NCBI GenBank assembly: GCA_000752215.1
Contig: CCFG01000011.1
Location: 78,111-142,110, forward strand
Length of the DNA: 64,000 nt
DNA from: a bacterium MS4
GTDB taxonomy: Bacteria > Bacillota > Clostridia > Oscillospirales > Acutalibacteraceae
Direction: 5' to 3'
A program made the translations under genes and the position numbers. Position 1 is the first letter of the stretch. Each line of letters opens with the position of its first letter. This document shows, one piece after another, positions 19,301 through 28,513 of this stretch. Under the pieces are notes generated by a model. It saw nothing but the letters and a program-made list of their open reading frames with translations. It made no database searches and was not told the origin of the DNA.

Positions 19301-19884
19301 TGATTGTCGCGGAAGGCCAGCAGATCAAGGCCGGAACAAGAGTGACCGAAGGCTCCGTCAATCCGCACGACGTTCTTGCAATCAGCGGCACCCACGCTGT
19401 TCAGGACTACCTTATTGAGGAAGTTCAGCGCGTTTACCGGATGCAGGGTGTTGATATCAACGATAAGCATATCGAAGTCATTGTCCGCCAGATGATGAAG
19501 AAGGTCAAGATCGAGGATTCCGGCGATACCACGCTTCTGCCGAGCTCGCTGATTGAGAAGGTGGAGCTGGAAACAGAGAACCAGGCCATCCGGGACCGTA
19601 TCAAAAACGGCGAGCCGGACCTGAAGGAAGCTACCGCTTCACCGGTTCTGCTTGGTATTACAAAGGCTTCTCTCGCCACCGATTCCTTCCTGTCGGCCGC
19701 CTCCTTCCAGGAGACAACGCGTGTTCTGACCGACGCCGCGATCAAAGGCAAGGTCGACCCGCTGCTCGGACTGAAGGAAAACGTCATTATCGGCAAGCTG
19801 ATTCCTGCCGGTACGGGCATGAAATGCTACAGCGACGTAAAGATCGAGCCCGTAAATCAAGACTTGACAAACGACGCGGTGTAG
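16342..19884 (+). CDS. rpoC: RNA polymerase beta' subunit
   Basis: The 1180-residue catalytic subunit has the N-terminal zinc site ([20 protein letters not shown]), the DNA-clamp region, and the magnesium-binding active site [13 protein letters not shown] at about residue 450. The bridge/trigger region includes [21 protein letters not shown], and the second zinc site includes [18 protein letters not shown] stretch about 9 bases before ATG 16342 fits the start. The last codons contain the -35 box of the promoter for the following ribosomal-protein operon, so the gene end and that promoter are superimposed. Confidence 0.99.
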   Translation: MEFNVFESIKIGLASPEKIREWSHGEVKKPETINYRTLKPERDGLFCERIFGPQKDWECHCGKYKRIRYKGKICERCGVEVTRAKVRRERMGHIELAAPVSHIWYFKGIPSRMGLILDISPRMLEKVLYFALYIVTDPGNVRELQKKQLLNEKEYRDMREKYEDDFEASMGAEAIKKLLTEIDLDVVSEELKSELAGASGQKRVRILKRLEVIEAFRLSGNRPEWMILDVVPVIPPDIRPMVQLDGGRFATSDLNDLYRRVINRNNRLKRLLELGAPDIIVRNEKRMLQEAVDALIDNGRRGRPVTGPNNRPLKSLSDMLKGKQGRFRQNLLGKRVDYSGRSVIVVGPELKMYQCGLPKEMALELFKPFVMKRLVETGAAGNIKAARKAVERAKPEVWDALEIVIKNHPVLLNRAPTLHRLGIQAFEPVLVEGRALKLHPLACTAYNADFDGDQMAVHVPLSAEAQAEARFLMLAAGNLLKPSDGRPVTVPTQDMVLGSYYLTLEKDGELGEGKIFRDYNEAIMAYDSKTVGLHAKIKVRRTMEINGEEISRLVDTTVGRMIFNRPIPQDLGYVDRSNPDNLFKYEIDFLVGKKQLGVIIDKCIKAHGTAQTADVLDSIKSQGYKYSTLSAITVAVSDATIPPEKKQIIDAAEKQIDTVDGQFKMGLLSDGERYNAVLKTWAKATEDVSVALQKNLNRYNPIFMMADSGARGSMSQIRQLAGMRGLIANTSGKTIEIPIRANYREGLNILEYFISSRGARKGLADTALRTADSGYLTRRLVDVSQDVIIREDDCGATDGLEVYDIREGKEAIEPLHERLLGRYLVEDFVDEKTGEVLVSKDKLMNDQDADIIVKSGVEHIKIRSVLNCCAKHGVCKKCYGANLANGQTVAVGEAVGIIAAQSIGEPGTQLTMRTFHTGGVASSEDITQGLPRVEELFEGRKPKHLAIISEIAGSVSFEEIKKNRHVVVTNSETGDSKSYLIPYGSRVIVAEGQQIKAGTRVTEGSVNPHDVLAISGTHAVQDYLIEEVQRVYRMQGVDINDKHIEVIVRQMMKKVKIEDSGDTTLLPSSLIEKVELETENQAIRDRIKNGEPDLKEATASPVLLGITKASLATDSFLSAASFQETTRVLTDAAIKGKVDPLLGLKENVIIGKLIPAGTGMKCYSDVKIEPVNQDLTNDAV

Positions 19885-19893
19885 CCTTATAAT
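19864..19893 (+). promoter_or_regulatory. Near-perfect sigma-A promoter of the rpsL-rpsG-fusA operon, overlapping the rpoC end
   Basis: TTGACA (19864-19869) and TATAAT (19888-19893) are 18 bases apart, both perfect hexamers. The TAG stop of rpoC (19882-19884) lies in the spacer. Transcription would begin near 19900, giving a leader of about 150 bases before rpsL. Confidence 0.8.
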
Positions 19894-19928
19894 AAACAAT
19901 TGTGATGGTTTACTGATTGAGCGCTTCA

Positions 19929-19962
19929 TTCCTGTTCTGAGGCTGACCCTTCAGGACAGGAA
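19929..19962 (+). promoter_or_regulatory. Long hairpin between rpoC and rpsL
   Basis: A 12-pair stem with one T-G pair (TTCCTGTTCTGA at 19929-19940, TCAGGACAGGAA at 19951-19962) and a 10-base loop. It is followed by AATAAGTTGTTT and not a clean T-run, so it could be the rpoBC terminator, an attenuator or a leader structure of the rpsL transcript. Confidence 0.6.
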
Positions 19963-20048
19963 TAAGTTGTTTAAAGATTATTTCACTGTTACGGCGGATA
20001 TACTATATATTCGCTTAACATATAAAAATTGATGTGAGGAGGTGTCTT

Positions 20049-20486
20049 ATGCCAACATTTAACCAGTTAGTCCATACGGGCAGAGAAGTTGCTGTAGTAA
20101 AGGCGAAAGCCCCTGCGCTTTTGAAAGGTTGGAATTCCAAGAAACGTGTTTCCATCGATCAGGATTCCCCGCAAAAACGTGGTGTCTGCACAACGGTAAA
20201 GACCGCAACTCCGAAGAAACCGAACTCCGCGCTCAGAAAGATCGCCAGAGTCAGGCTTTCCAACGGAATTGAAGTCAGTGCTTATATCCCCGGTGTCGGC
20301 CACAATCTTCAGGAACACAGTGTCGTGATGATCCGCGGCGGCCGTGTGAAGGACCTGCCTGGCGTGCGTTACCACATTATCCGCGGTACGCTTGACGCGC
20401 AGGGTGTAGCACAGCGTATGCAGGCTCGTTCCAAGTATGGCGCAAAGCGGCCGAAGGCCGGCGCGGCGAAAGCTGCGAAAAAATAA
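20049..20486 (+). CDS. rpsL: 30S ribosomal protein S12
   Basis: S12 sits at the decoding centre. The highly conserved blocks [48 protein letters not shown] and [16 protein letters not shown] are intact; the streptomycin-relevant lysines (PKKPN and VKDLPG) are wild type. The protein is 145 residues, the longer variant with an insert around [13 protein letters not shown], which is seen in several Clostridia. GGAGGTG at 20038-20044 precedes ATG 20049. It is the first gene after the promoter at 19864-19893; no L7Ae-family gene lies between rpoC and rpsL. Confidence 0.98.
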   Translation: MPTFNQLVHTGREVAVVKAKAPALLKGWNSKKRVSIDQDSPQKRGVCTTVKTATPKKPNSALRKIARVRLSNGIEVSAYIPGVGHNLQEHSVVMIRGGRVKDLPGVRYHIIRGTLDAQGVAQRMQARSKYGAKRPKAGAAKAAKK

Positions 20487-20514
20487 GGTAGTTTAAATTG
20501 ACAGAAACCGAACG

Positions 20515-20563
20515 GCTGCATGTTTTAAACAGAATGCAGCGGCGTTTTTCATATAGAAACGCC
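20515..20563 (+). promoter_or_regulatory. Two abutting hairpins in the rpsL-rpsG intergenic leader
   Basis: Hairpin one: GCTGCAT (20515-20521) with ATGCAGC (20534-20540). Hairpin two starts at the next base: GGCGTTT (20541-20547) with AAACGCC (20557-20563). Both stems are perfect 7-mers. The first is followed by GGCGTTTTT and so could act as a weak terminator when the second does not form. The 148-base gap is long for a ribosomal-protein operon. Confidence 0.55.
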
Positions 20564-20634
20564 TCTGTGTTGGCCACGGGAGTTTGTCGCTTTCGAGTAC
20601 CTATGATATCATTCATGTGAAGGAGGGAAGTAAA

Positions 20635-21105
20635 GTGCCAAGAAGAGGTAATATCGCAAAACGTGACGTTTTGCCCGATCCACTGTATAATTCCAAGCTT
20701 GTAACACGTCTCGTCAATAATATTATGGTCGACGGTAAGAAGGGCGTAGCCCAGAAGATCGTTTATGGCGCATTTGATATTATCAACGAGAAAACAGGGA
20801 AAGAACCTTTGGAGGTTTTTGAGGCCGCTATGGAAAATGTTATGCCGGCTCTCGAAGTCAAGGCCCGCCGTGTCGGCGGTGCAACCTACCAGGTTCCTAT
20901 GGAGGTTCGCCCTGAAAGAAGACAAACATTAGGCTTACGTTGGATAACCAACTATTCAAGACTTAGATCTGAGAAGACGATGAGAGAGAGACTTGCCGGT
21001 GAAATTCTTGATGCTGTAAATGGTGCTGGCGGCGCTGCCAAGAAGCGTGACGATACGCATAAGATGGCAGAGGCCAATAAGGCATTTGCTCATTACAGAT
21101 GGTAA
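20635..21105 (+). CDS. rpsG: 30S ribosomal protein S7
   Basis: The 156-residue protein is the primary binder that organises the head of the 30S subunit. [20 protein letters not shown] at the start, the [10 protein letters not shown]-type segment ([18 protein letters not shown]) and [20 protein letters not shown] at the end match S7 over its whole length. GTG 20635 is the start, with AAGGAGGGAAG just upstream; in-frame codons further upstream have no site and would give a non-family extension. It lies between rpsL and fusA as in the classical str operon. Confidence 0.98.
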   Translation: MPRRGNIAKRDVLPDPLYNSKLVTRLVNNIMVDGKKGVAQKIVYGAFDIINEKTGKEPLEVFEAAMENVMPALEVKARRVGGATYQVPMEVRPERRQTLGLRWITNYSRLRSEKTMRERLAGEILDAVNGAGGAAKKRDDTHKMAEANKAFAHYRW

Positions 21106-21176
21106 TCCAACACATGTTGGTCTGTTACCTGAAATAGTGTACAAATCCCAACATTTCAGACTTTAAGGAGGAAACT

Positions 21177-23258
21177 ATGCCAAGGCAGGTATCACTTGAA
21201 TTAACCCGCAATATCGGTATTATGGCGCACATTGATGCCGGTAAAACAACAACAACTGAACGTATCCTGTATTACACAGGAATTAACCATAAGATTGGCG
21301 AAGTGCATGATGGTGCTGCGACCATGGACTGGATGGTGCAGGAGCAGGAGAGAGGTATTACCATTACCTCCGCTGCGACTACCTGCTTTTGGAAGGGCCA
21401 CCGGATCAACATCATTGACACCCCGGGCCACGTTGACTTTACCGTAGAAGTTGAGCGTTCGCTGCGCGTGCTCGACGGTTCGGTAACGGTTTTCTGTGCC
21501 AAGGGCGGTGTTGAGCCGCAGTCGGAGACGGTTTGGCGTCAGGCTGAGGAATATCATGTCCCCCGTATGGCTTATGTAAATAAAATGGACATCATGGGCG
21601 CAGATTTCTTCCGTGTTGTCCAGATGATGAAAGATCGGCTAAAGTGCAATGCCGTGCCGATTCAGCTCCCCATCGGCAGCGAGGATACCTTTAAGGGCAT
21701 CATCGATCTTGTCGATATGAAGGCTGATATTTACTACGACGATATGGGCAAGGACATGAAAGTGGAGGATATCCCGGAGGATATGCTCGAGCTTGCCAAC
21801 CAGTATCACACCGAACTGATTGAGCATGTCGCGGAGCAGGACGATGCCCTGATGGAGAAGTACCTGAACGGGGAAACTCTCACGAAGGACGAAATCATAT
21901 CTACAATCCGTAAATCCACGATTGCCAACCATATGGTTCCCGTCACCTGCGGTACTTCTTACAGAAACAAGGGCGTTCAAAAGCTTCTTGACGCTATCGT
22001 GGCTTATATGCCCGCGCCGACGGATGTTCCCGCTATCAAGGGTATGAATCCGGAAACCGGCGAGGAACAGGATTGCCATTCCAGCGATGACGAGCCTTTC
22101 GCCGCTCTGGCGTTTAAGATTGCCACAGACCCGTATGTCGGTAAGCTGTGCTTCTTCCGCGTCTACTCCGGCTCCATTCAGGCTGGCTCCAGCGTTTACA
22201 ACTCGACCAAGGACAACAACGAACGTTTGGGCCGTATTCTTCAGATGCACGCCAATCACCGTCAGGATATCGACGTTGTTTATGCTGGTGATATTGCGGC
22301 TGCGGTTGGTTTGAAAAATACCACCACAGGTGATACACTCTGTGACGAAAAGCATCCGATTATTCTTGAATCCATGGAATTCCCGGACCCGGTTATTGAA
22401 GTCGCAATCGAGCCGAAGACAAAGGCCGGCCAGGAAAAAATGGGAATTGCCCTCGCAAAGCTTGCGGAAGAAGATCCTACCTTTAAGGCGTATACCAATG
22501 AGGAAACGGGTCAGACGATCATTGCGGGCATGGGCGAGCTTCACCTTGAGATCATTGTCGACAGACTTCTGCGTGAGTTCCATGTGGAAGCGAACGTCGG
22601 CAAGCCGCAGGTATCCTATAAGGAAACCATCCGCGGGAATGCGGATGTTGACACCAAGTATGCCCGTCAGTCCGGCGGCCGCGGCCAGTACGGTCATGTT
22701 AAGATCCGCATTGAGCCGAACCCGGGCAATGGCTACGAGTTTGTCAACGCCGTCGTCGGCGGTGCGATTCCGAAGGAATATATTCCGGCTGTTGATCAGG
22801 GTATTCAGGGCGCTATGCTCTCCGGTGTTCTCGCCGGCTATCCGGTAGTCGACACCAAGGTAACCCTTTACGATGGCTCTTACCATGAGGTTGACTCCTC
22901 CGAAATGGCGTTTAAGATTGCCGGTTCCATGGCTTTCAAAGAGGCTATGAGAAAGGCGAATCCGGTTATTCTGGAGCCAATTATGAAGGTTACCGTTACG
23001 GTGCCCGAGGAGTACATGGGCGATATCATCGGCGATTTGAACTCCCGCCGCGGCATGATCGAAGGCATGGATGCGATTCCGGGCGCACAGCAGATCAGAG
23101 CGCATGTTCCGCTTTCTGAAATGTTTGGCTACGCGACCGATATGCGTTCCAAGACACAGGGCAGAGGCCAGTACGTCATGGAACCCGCCACTTCTACGGA
23201 AGTGCCGAAGTCGGTTTCGGAAAACATTATTTCTTCACGCAACAAAAAGTGCGATTAA
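21177..23258 (+). CDS. fusA: Elongation factor G
   Basis: EF-G is the GTPase that drives translocation on the ribosome. The 693-residue protein has G1 [15 protein letters not shown], switch [12 protein letters not shown]3 [10 protein letters not shown]4 NKMD and the domain IV/V segments [12 protein letters not shown] and [10 protein letters not shown], all typical of canonical fusidic-acid-sensitive-type EF-G. AAGGAGG lies directly before ATG 21177. It is 71 bases after rpsG in the str operon. Confidence 0.99.
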   Translation: MPRQVSLELTRNIGIMAHIDAGKTTTTERILYYTGINHKIGEVHDGAATMDWMVQEQERGITITSAATTCFWKGHRINIIDTPGHVDFTVEVERSLRVLDGSVTVFCAKGGVEPQSETVWRQAEEYHVPRMAYVNKMDIMGADFFRVVQMMKDRLKCNAVPIQLPIGSEDTFKGIIDLVDMKADIYYDDMGKDMKVEDIPEDMLELANQYHTELIEHVAEQDDALMEKYLNGETLTKDEIISTIRKSTIANHMVPVTCGTSYRNKGVQKLLDAIVAYMPAPTDVPAIKGMNPETGEEQDCHSSDDEPFAALAFKIATDPYVGKLCFFRVYSGSIQAGSSVYNSTKDNNERLGRILQMHANHRQDIDVVYAGDIAAAVGLKNTTTGDTLCDEKHPIILESMEFPDPVIEVAIEPKTKAGQEKMGIALAKLAEEDPTFKAYTNEETGQTIIAGMGELHLEIIVDRLLREFHVEANVGKPQVSYKETIRGNADVDTKYARQSGGRGQYGHVKIRIEPNPGNGYEFVNAVVGGAIPKEYIPAVDQGIQGAMLSGVLAGYPVVDTKVTLYDGSYHEVDSSEMAFKIAGSMAFKEAMRKANPVILEPIMKVTVTVPEEYMGDIIGDLNSRRGMIEGMDAIPGAQQIRAHVPLSEMFGYATDMRSKTQGRGQYVMEPATSTEVPKSVSENIISSRNKKCD

Positions 23259-23273
23259 CTTGTAAAATTACGC

Positions 23274-23302
23274 TTGATTTTTATTGATGTTATTGATAAA
23301 AT
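23274..23302 (+). promoter_or_regulatory. Predicted additional promoter for tuf
   Basis: TTGATT (23274-23279) and TAAAAT (23297-23302) with a 17-base spacer lie between fusA and tuf, and would allow EF-Tu to be made in excess of the other str operon products. Confidence 0.6.
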
Positions 23303-23360
23303 GATAGGCATAGTTGAATCATTAAAATTATTATCGTATAAATAAAAAGGAGGAATTCCA

Positions 23361-24566
23361 ATGGCAAAAGCAAAATTTGACAGATCCAAACCACACGTAA
23401 ACATTGGTACTATCGGCCACGTTGACCATGGCAAGACCACGTTGACCGCGGCGATCACCAAGGTCCTTAACTTCAGCGGTGAGGCTGATTTCGTTGACTA
23501 TGCAAATATTGATAAGGCTCCTGAAGAGAGAGAGCGCGGTATTACCATCAACACCGCTCACGTTGAGTATCAGACGGCTGCCCGTCACTATGCTCACGTT
23601 GACTGCCCAGGCCACGCCGACTATGTAAAGAACATGATCACCGGCGCTGCTCAGATGGACGGTGCTATCCTTGTTGTTTCCGCTGCTGACGGCCCGATGC
23701 CGCAGACCAGAGAGCATATCCTTCTGGCCCGTCAGGTTGGCGTGCCTTATATTGTTGTTTTCATGAACAAAGTCGACCAGGTTGACGATCCTGAACTCCT
23801 TGACCTTGTTGAAATGGAAATCCGTGACCTTCTGAACGAGTATGAGTTCCCGGGCGATGACACACCGATCATCCGCGGCTCCGCTCTTGTAGCGCTTGAG
23901 TCCAAATCTACGGATACGGATGCGCCGGAGTACAAATGCATTCATGAGCTGATGGACGCTGTTGACAGCTTCATTCCGACTCCTGAGCGTAAATCCGACC
24001 TTCCTTTCCTTATGCCTGTTGAAGACGTCTTCACCATTACCGGCCGTGGTACGGTCGCCACCGGTAGAGTCGATCGCGGCAGAGCTAAGGTCGGCGAAGA
24101 AGTTGAGATCGTCGGTCTGACCGAAGAGCGCAGAAAGTCTGTTATTACAGGTCTTGAAATGTTCAAAAAGACCCTTGACTTCGCAGAGGCCGGCGATAAT
24201 GTCGGTGTTCTTCTCCGTGGTATCCAGAGAACAGAAATTGAGCGCGGCCAGGTTCTTGCAAAGCCGGGAACTATTCATCCGCACACAAAGTTCCGTGGCC
24301 AGGTTTACGTTCTGACCAAGGATGAAGGCGGCCGTCATACTCCGTTCTTCAACAACTATCGTCCTCAGTTCTATTTCAGAACCACAGACGTTACAGGTGT
24401 TATCTCCCTGCCGGAAGGCACTGAGATGTGTATGCCCGGCGATAACGTCGAAATGGACGTTGAGCTGATCACTCCTATCGCTATTGAAGAGGGCCTCCGC
24501 TTCGCTATCCGTGAAGGCGGCCACACAGTTGGCTCCGGCGTTGTTATCAAGATCAACGCTCAGTAA
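23361..24566 (+). CDS. tuf: Elongation factor Tu
   Basis: EF-Tu delivers aminoacyl-tRNA to the ribosome. The 401-residue protein has G1 [14 protein letters not shown], the switch region [16 protein letters not shown]3 [13 protein letters not shown]4 NKVDQV, and domain 2/3 motifs [13 protein letters not shown] and [19 protein letters not shown] stands just before ATG 23361. It closes the str operon, may have its own promoter in the 102-base gap, and is followed by a strong terminator. Confidence 0.99.
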   Translation: MAKAKFDRSKPHVNIGTIGHVDHGKTTLTAAITKVLNFSGEADFVDYANIDKAPEERERGITINTAHVEYQTAARHYAHVDCPGHADYVKNMITGAAQMDGAILVVSAADGPMPQTREHILLARQVGVPYIVVFMNKVDQVDDPELLDLVEMEIRDLLNEYEFPGDDTPIIRGSALVALESKSTDTDAPEYKCIHELMDAVDSFIPTPERKSDLPFLMPVEDVFTITGRGTVATGRVDRGRAKVGEEVEIVGLTEERRKSVITGLEMFKKTLDFAEAGDNVGVLLRGIQRTEIERGQVLAKPGTIHPHTKFRGQVYVLTKDEGGRHTPFFNNYRPQFYFRTTDVTGVISLPEGTEMCMPGDNVEMDVELITPIAIEEGLRFAIREGGHTVGSGVVIKINAQ

Positions 24567-24585
24567 TCTGTAACTCTTGTTTGTT

Positions 24586-24616
24586 AAGGCCTTGCCCGAA
24601 AGGGCAGGGCCTTTTT
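24586..24616 (+). terminator. Intrinsic terminator after tuf
   Basis: AAGGCCTTGCCC (24586-24597) folds back on GGGCAGGGCCTTTTT (24602-24616) with a GAAA loop (24598-24601) and a T-run. Confidence 0.95.
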
Positions 24617-24672
24617 ACGTTTTAAATGGGTGCGTTTCTGCGCGGGCAAAAGTAGCTTTCTGTCAACAGTCA

Positions 24673-24681
24673 TGTTATAAT
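24673..24681 (+). promoter_or_regulatory. Extended -10 promoter for the CapA-like gene
   Basis: TGTTATAAT (24673-24681) is a perfect extended -10; no good -35 is visible. It lies about 85 bases upstream of the start. Confidence 0.5.
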
Positions 24682-24765
24682 GTAGACAAAAAGAGCGTGG
24701 GTTCGGCAAAATATACTGAACCGCTTGGTGGGGAAGTATTCAAATAACTTTTTAGGGGTTTTTAT

Positions 24766-26016
24766 ATGAAGAAGGATCAAAACAATCTGTCCCGGATCGT
24801 TTTCCGTGTGTGTCTGGCTGTGGTTCTGGCAGGCGCCTGTGTTGCTTCCATGGTCTTATTCCTGCAGAATCAGGGGACCGGGAAAACGGGACTGCCGTCC
24901 GGAGTATCCGCACCGTTACATGCGGCGGCTTCGTCGGAAGCGGTGTCAAAAGCGGAGTCCAAACCGGTTCAAAAGCCGGTTTCCATTACGATCCTGGGCG
25001 TCGGCGATGACCTGATTCACGATGTGATCTATAAGCAGGCGCAGAGCCGGACAGGGGGAAAGGGCTTTGATTTTTCTCCGGTTTATACGCGAATAGCGGC
25101 GGATATCAAAAATGCGGACATCTCCGTAATCAATCAGGAAACGCCGATTGCGGGAAAGATCGCGCCGCCGTCGGGGTATCCGCGCTTCAACTCCCCTACA
25201 GAATTGGGGGACGAGCTGGTCAATCTTGGGTTTGACGTTATTAATCACGCCAACAACCATGTTCTGGACAAAAACGAAGCGGGCCTTGCAGCCACGCTGG
25301 ACTACTGGGCGACCAAACCGTCCGTAAAGGTGGTGGGCGCCTACCGCGATGAGGAAGATCTGCAGAATATCCGGATCGTGGAATCGAAGGGGATCAAAAC
25401 CGCCCATATCGGTATTACGGAAATGACAAATGGGCTTTATCTTCCCAAAAATTCCAAATACCGGCTGATTTACGCAAACGAAACCGAACTGATAGAAAAA
25501 CTGATCAAAAAAGCAAAATCAATGGCGGATGTTGTGGTTATTTCCGTGCATTGGGGAAATGAGAATACCTACACGCTTTCGGACAAGCAGAAGACGCTTG
25601 CGCAGAATATGGTCGATTGGGGAGCGGACATCATTTTCGGAAATCATCCCCATGTTTTACAGAAGCTGACGGTCCTGACCCGGAAGGACGGGACGAAGTG
25701 TCCTGTCATTTTCGCGTTCGGCAACCTTGTTTCCGCCCAGCAGAGCGGGGATAATATGGTCAGCGGCATTCTGACCGTTACAATGACCAAGGATTTTACA
25801 ACGGACAAAACGACCTTTACGGATATGAAATTCAAGCCGATCGTCACGCACTACGGCAAGGGATGCGCAGGCATTACGATTTATCCGCTGAGTCAGTACA
25901 CGGACGCTCTGGCCGCCGTTCACGGCGTAAAGCGCTATACTCCGGCGTTCAGCCTGAAATACATCAACAATATTGTCAGTCAGAGTATTCCGAAAGAATA
26001 TCTGCAGAAAGATTGA
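24766..26016 (+). CDS. CapA family protein (PGA_cap metallophosphatase-like), membrane anchored
   Basis: The 416-residue protein has an N-terminal membrane segment (about residues 10-33), an Ala/Ser-rich linker and a calcineurin-like PGA_cap domain. Family motifs are clear: LGVGDDLIHD, SVINQETPIAG, INHANNHVLDKNE, VVISVHWGNENTY, FGNHPHVLQ and FAFGNLVSAQ. In Bacillus anthracis CapA helps export or anchor poly-gamma-glutamate, but most members, like this one without capB/capC neighbours, have unknown roles in the envelope. ATG 24766 follows a weak site (TTTTTAGGGG). Its stop codon lies inside the -35 box of the ribU promoter. Confidence 0.88.
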   Translation: MKKDQNNLSRIVFRVCLAVVLAGACVASMVLFLQNQGTGKTGLPSGVSAPLHAAASSEAVSKAESKPVQKPVSITILGVGDDLIHDVIYKQAQSRTGGKGFDFSPVYTRIAADIKNADISVINQETPIAGKIAPPSGYPRFNSPTELGDELVNLGFDVINHANNHVLDKNEAGLAATLDYWATKPSVKVVGAYRDEEDLQNIRIVESKGIKTAHIGITEMTNGLYLPKNSKYRLIYANETELIEKLIKKAKSMADVVVISVHWGNENTYTLSDKQKTLAQNMVDWGADIIFGNHPHVLQKLTVLTRKDGTKCPVIFAFGNLVSAQQSGDNMVSGILTVTMTKDFTTDKTTFTDMKFKPIVTHYGKGCAGITIYPLSQYTDALAAVHGVKRYTPAFSLKYINNIVSQSIPKEYLQKD

Positions 26017-26041
26017 CACACAATTCTCACAGTGCTATAAT
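26013..26041 (+). promoter_or_regulatory. Consensus sigma-A promoter of the ribU transcript
   Basis: Perfect TTGACA (26013-26018) and perfect TATAAT (26036-26041) with a 17-base spacer. The upstream gene's TGA stop (26014-26016) lies inside the -35 box. It drives the FMN riboswitch. Confidence 0.85.
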
Positions 26042-26060
26042 AATATAAATTAAATAAAGT

Positions 26061-26183
26061 TGTCTTCGGGGCGGGGTGCAATTCCCCACCGGCGGTAAAG
26101 CGGCGTAAGCCGACGAGCCCGCGAGCGAAAGCTGATTTGGTTTGATTCCAAAGCCGACGGTATAGTCCGGATGGAAGAAGATT
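26061..26183 (+). ncRNA. FMN riboswitch (RFN element)
   Basis: The conserved core is plain: TCTTCGGGGCGGGGTG at the 5' side, CCCCACCGGCGGTAAAG, GAGCCCGCGAGCG, TTTGGTTTGATTCCAAAGCC, GACGGTATAGTCCGGATGG, closed by GAAGAAGA that pairs with TCTTC at the 5' end. FMN binding should favour the downstream terminator at 26206-26237 and shut off the riboflavin transporter gene. Confidence 0.95.
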
Positions 26184-26205
26184 GCGCGTGTTTGCGTATA
26201 CTTTC

Positions 26206-26237
26206 GTCCCGCAGTTTTTTACTGTGGGACTTTTTTT
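26206..26237 (+). terminator. Riboswitch-controlled terminator
   Basis: GTCCCGCAG (26206-26214) pairs with CTGTGGGAC (26222-26230), followed by seven T. It is the expected expression platform of the FMN riboswitch. Confidence 0.9.
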
Positions 26238-26265
26238 CGTTGGCAACTAGAAAGGGAGTTTTTCA

Positions 26266-26283
26266 ATGAGGAAGATGAAGTAG
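26266..26283 (+). CDS. Possible 5-codon leader ORF before ribU
   Basis: ATG-AGG-AAG-ATG-AAG-TAG (peptide MRKMK) is preceded by AAAGGGAG at 26251-26258 with a spacing of 7 bases, a good ribosome binding site with no other start to serve. It lies between the riboswitch terminator and ribU, 82 bases before the ribU start. It may be a translated leader or a chance match. Confidence 0.25.
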   Translation: MRKMK

Positions 26284-26364
26284 CTAGCCTGTGTGTTTCC
26301 TGCATCCTTTTCACCCCGCTTTAGTGCCGAAGCGAAAATACTTATGAAGAAGATAGGAGAAATC

Positions 26365-27000
26365 ATGAATACGATTACAAACGAAAAAAAGTCAGCGAAA
26401 TTATTGGATACCAGAGGCATCGCGCAAATCGGAATTCTGTCCGCCATTGCCGCCGTCCTGATGGTCGTGGAAATACCGCTTTGGTTTGCGCCCAGCTTTT
26501 ATAAAATCGATCTAAGCGAGCTTCCCGTTTTGATTGGCAGTTTTGCCATGGGTCCCTTTGCCGGCGTTGTCATTGAGCTGGTCAAAATATTGCTTTACCT
26601 TATCATTCACGGAAGCTCGACGGGCGGAGTCGGCGATATCGCGAACTTTATCATCGGCTGTTCGTTTGTCATTCCCAGCGCATTGATCTACAGACACCGC
26701 AAATCGAAGAAAAGCGCGCTGATCGGTATGGCAGTCGGTACGTTTACGTTGATTGTTGCGGGAAGCCTGCTGAACGCTTTTGTGCTGCTGCCGTTTTACG
26801 CCAAGGTGTTTAATATGCCGCTGGACGCGTTGATCGCGATGGGACACGCGGTCAATCCTTCCATCAACGATCTTACATCCTTTGTCATGCTTGCCGTAGC
26901 GCCGTTCAACCTGCTCAAGGGGGTGCTGGTCTCCGCTGTGACCATGCTGACCTATAAGCGTGTCAGCCCGATTCTGCACAACAGAATCGGCAGAAGATAA
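26365..27000 (+). CDS. ribU: Riboflavin transporter RibU (ECF S component)
   Basis: The 211-residue protein has about six membrane segments and the ECF substrate-binding layout: GILSAIAAVLMVVEIPLWF, then FYKIDLSELPVLIGSFAMGP, then GVGDIANFIIGCSFVIPSALIY, which matches RibU proteins. It should bind riboflavin and, with the shared EcfA-EcfA'-EcfT module encoded elsewhere, import it. The FMN riboswitch directly upstream supports this strongly. ATG 26365 has AGGAGA at 26355-26360; in-frame starts further upstream (26293, 26344) lack sites. Confidence 0.93.
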   Translation: MNTITNEKKSAKLLDTRGIAQIGILSAIAAVLMVVEIPLWFAPSFYKIDLSELPVLIGSFAMGPFAGVVIELVKILLYLIIHGSSTGGVGDIANFIIGCSFVIPSALIYRHRKSKKSALIGMAVGTFTLIVAGSLLNAFVLLPFYAKVFNMPLDALIAMGHAVNPSINDLTSFVMLAVAPFNLLKGVLVSAVTMLTYKRVSPILHNRIGRR

Positions 27001-27063
27001 TCATTTATTGAAACCGTACAGTTTATCCCCGATCAGGGACATGCACTTTGCCTATTTTTGTTC

Positions 27064-27092
27064 TTTACGATCAATCTGATCTATGTTATAAT
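27064..27092 (+). promoter_or_regulatory. Predicted promoter of the SAM riboswitch-metK transcript
   Basis: TTTACG (27064-27069) and TATAAT (27087-27092) with 17 bases between, and an extended TG (27084-27085). Confidence 0.6.
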
Positions 27093-27114
27093 CACATCAG
27101 AAAATTAAATATGC

Positions 27115-27209
27115 CCTTATCAAGAGTGACGGAGGGAACAGGCCCTATGATGTCCGGCAACCTACAAAGCGTAAGGTGCCAATTCCTGCGGTAAAGCCGA
27201 AAGATGAGG
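27115..27209 (+). ncRNA. SAM-I riboswitch (S-box leader)
   Basis: The S-box core is complete: CTTATCAAGAGTGACGGAGG, GAACAGGCCCTATGATGTCC, GGCAACC, AAGGTGCCAATTCCTGC and GAAAGATGAGG, whose 3' end pairs with CTTATC to form P1. SAM binding should permit the terminator at 27221-27256, so metK is repressed when its product is plentiful. Confidence 0.96.
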
Positions 27210-27220
27210 TAATCATACAC

Positions 27221-27256
27221 GCCGTTCGGATTTTCCGGACGGCATTTTTTATTTAT
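27221..27256 (+). terminator. Terminator of the SAM-I riboswitch
   Basis: GCCGTTCGGA (27221-27230) and TCCGGACGGC (27234-27243) form the stem, followed by ATTTTTTATTT. Confidence 0.9.
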
Positions 27257-27278
27257 TTTATTTTAGGAGGATTGCTCA

Positions 27279-28463
27279 ATGGCAAGACATCTTTTTACAT
27301 CGGAATCAGTAACGGAAGGCCATCCGGACAAACTCTGCGACCAGATTGCGGACGCCGTGCTGGATGAAATTATTGCACAGGACCCGGAAGCTCACGTTGC
27401 GTGTGAAGTAACGGCCACCACCGGCGTTATCCATGTTATGGGAGAGATTTCTACCGACTGCTATGTGGATATTGCGTCGGTGGCGCGGCAGGTAGTCAAG
27501 GACATCGGCTACGATGACCCTGCCTGCGGTTTTGACGGCAACACCTGCGGCGTGATCACCTCCATCGATATCCAGTCGCCCGATATCGCGATGGGTGTCA
27601 ATCAGTCCTATGAGGCGAAGCAGGGCGCGACGGACGCAAACGACGTGACCGGCGCGGGCGATCAGGGCATGATGTTCGGATACGCCTGCGACGAAACGCC
27701 GGAGCTGATGCCGCTTGCCATCTCTCTGGCGCACAGGCTGTCGAAGCGACTGAGCCAGGTCAGAAAGGACGGTACCCTGTCCTATCTGAGGCCGGACGGC
27801 AAGACGCAGGTGACCGTGGAGTACGACGGGGACGAGCCGGTGCGCGTGGACACCGTTGTTGTTTCCACCCAGCATGACCCCGACGCCACGCTGGAGCAGA
27901 TCAGAGAAGATATTATCGCGCATGTGATAAAAGCGGTAATTCCCGAAAAATGGCTGGATGACAGGACGAAGTTCTTTGTGAACCCGACCGGCCGTTTCGT
28001 GATCGGTGGTCCGGTGGGCGACAGCGGACTGACCGGAAGAAAAATTATCGTTGACACTTACGGCGGCTACGGAAGGCACGGAGGCGGGGCTTTCTCGGGG
28101 AAGGATCCTACCAAAGTCGACCGTTCCGCGGCTTACGCGGCGCGCTACGCGGCAAAGAACGTTGTTGCGGCGGGCCTGGCAAAAAAATGTGAAATTCAGA
28201 TCGCCTACGCGATCGGCGTGGCAAGACCCGTTTCCATTATGGTGGATACGTTCGGTACTTCCCAATACAGCAACGACGAGCTTGCGGCGGCGGTGGAAAA
28301 GGTGTTTGACCTTCGTCCCACGGCGATTATCCATGACCTGAATCTTCGCCGTCCTATTTACCGTTCCGTTTCCAATTACGGCCATATGGGCCGGGAGGAC
28401 CTGAACGTTGCGTGGGAAAAGCGCGACAAGGTCGACGCTCTAAAAGCCGCATTGGCAAAATAA
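27279..28463 (+). CDS. metK: S-adenosylmethionine synthetase
   Basis: MetK makes SAM from methionine and ATP. The 394-residue protein shows [20 protein letters not shown] at the N-terminus, [13 protein letters not shown] (ATP-binding signature), [15 protein letters not shown] with GGGAFSGKD (second signature) and DTFGTS near the end. TTTTAGGAGGATT precedes ATG 27279. Control by the upstream SAM-I riboswitch gives direct feedback. A hairpin with a T-run follows the gene. Confidence 0.98.
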   Translation: MARHLFTSESVTEGHPDKLCDQIADAVLDEIIAQDPEAHVACEVTATTGVIHVMGEISTDCYVDIASVARQVVKDIGYDDPACGFDGNTCGVITSIDIQSPDIAMGVNQSYEAKQGATDANDVTGAGDQGMMFGYACDETPELMPLAISLAHRLSKRLSQVRKDGTLSYLRPDGKTQVTVEYDGDEPVRVDTVVVSTQHDPDATLEQIREDIIAHVIKAVIPEKWLDDRTKFFVNPTGRFVIGGPVGDSGLTGRKIIVDTYGGYGRHGGGAFSGKDPTKVDRSAAYAARYAAKNVVAAGLAKKCEIQIAYAIGVARPVSIMVDTFGTSQYSNDELAAAVEKVFDLRPTAIIHDLNLRRPIYRSVSNYGHMGREDLNVAWEKRDKVDALKAALAK

Positions 28464-28475
28464 GCATAGCATTTG

Positions 28476-28513
28476 GTCGCCTCGGCACATAAACTGTGTT
28501 GAGGTGACTTTTT
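28476..28513 (+). terminator. Terminator-like hairpin after metK that contains the next gene's RBS
   Basis: GTCGCCTC (28476-28483) pairs with GAGGTGAC (28501-28508, one G-T pair), with an inner ACA/TGT pairing, and is followed by TTTTT and then at once by the ATG at 28514. The 3' arm GAGGTGA is also the Shine-Dalgarno of the downstream gene. Confidence 0.65.

Noticed and set aside
17647-19470. A 607-codon - strand open frame antisense to rpoC, and a similar 443-codon one antisense to rpoB (13982-15313).
   Set aside because: Both are shadows of conserved RNA polymerase genes created by codon bias; no start signals or recognisable domains.
20498-20526. TTGACA at 20498-20503 as a promoter for rpsG.
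   Set aside because: No acceptable -10 box lies 16-19 bases downstream (TGTTTT); the region is better read as tandem hairpins.
23314-23342. A second promoter-like pair before tuf (TTGAAT, 17 bases, TATAAA).
   Set aside because: Its transcript would start inside the tuf ribosome binding site (about 23349), so the upstream pair at 23274-23302 is the better candidate.
27176-27367. A 63-codon frame spanning the SAM riboswitch and the metK start.
   Set aside because: It runs through the conserved riboswitch core and its terminator and has no RBS.
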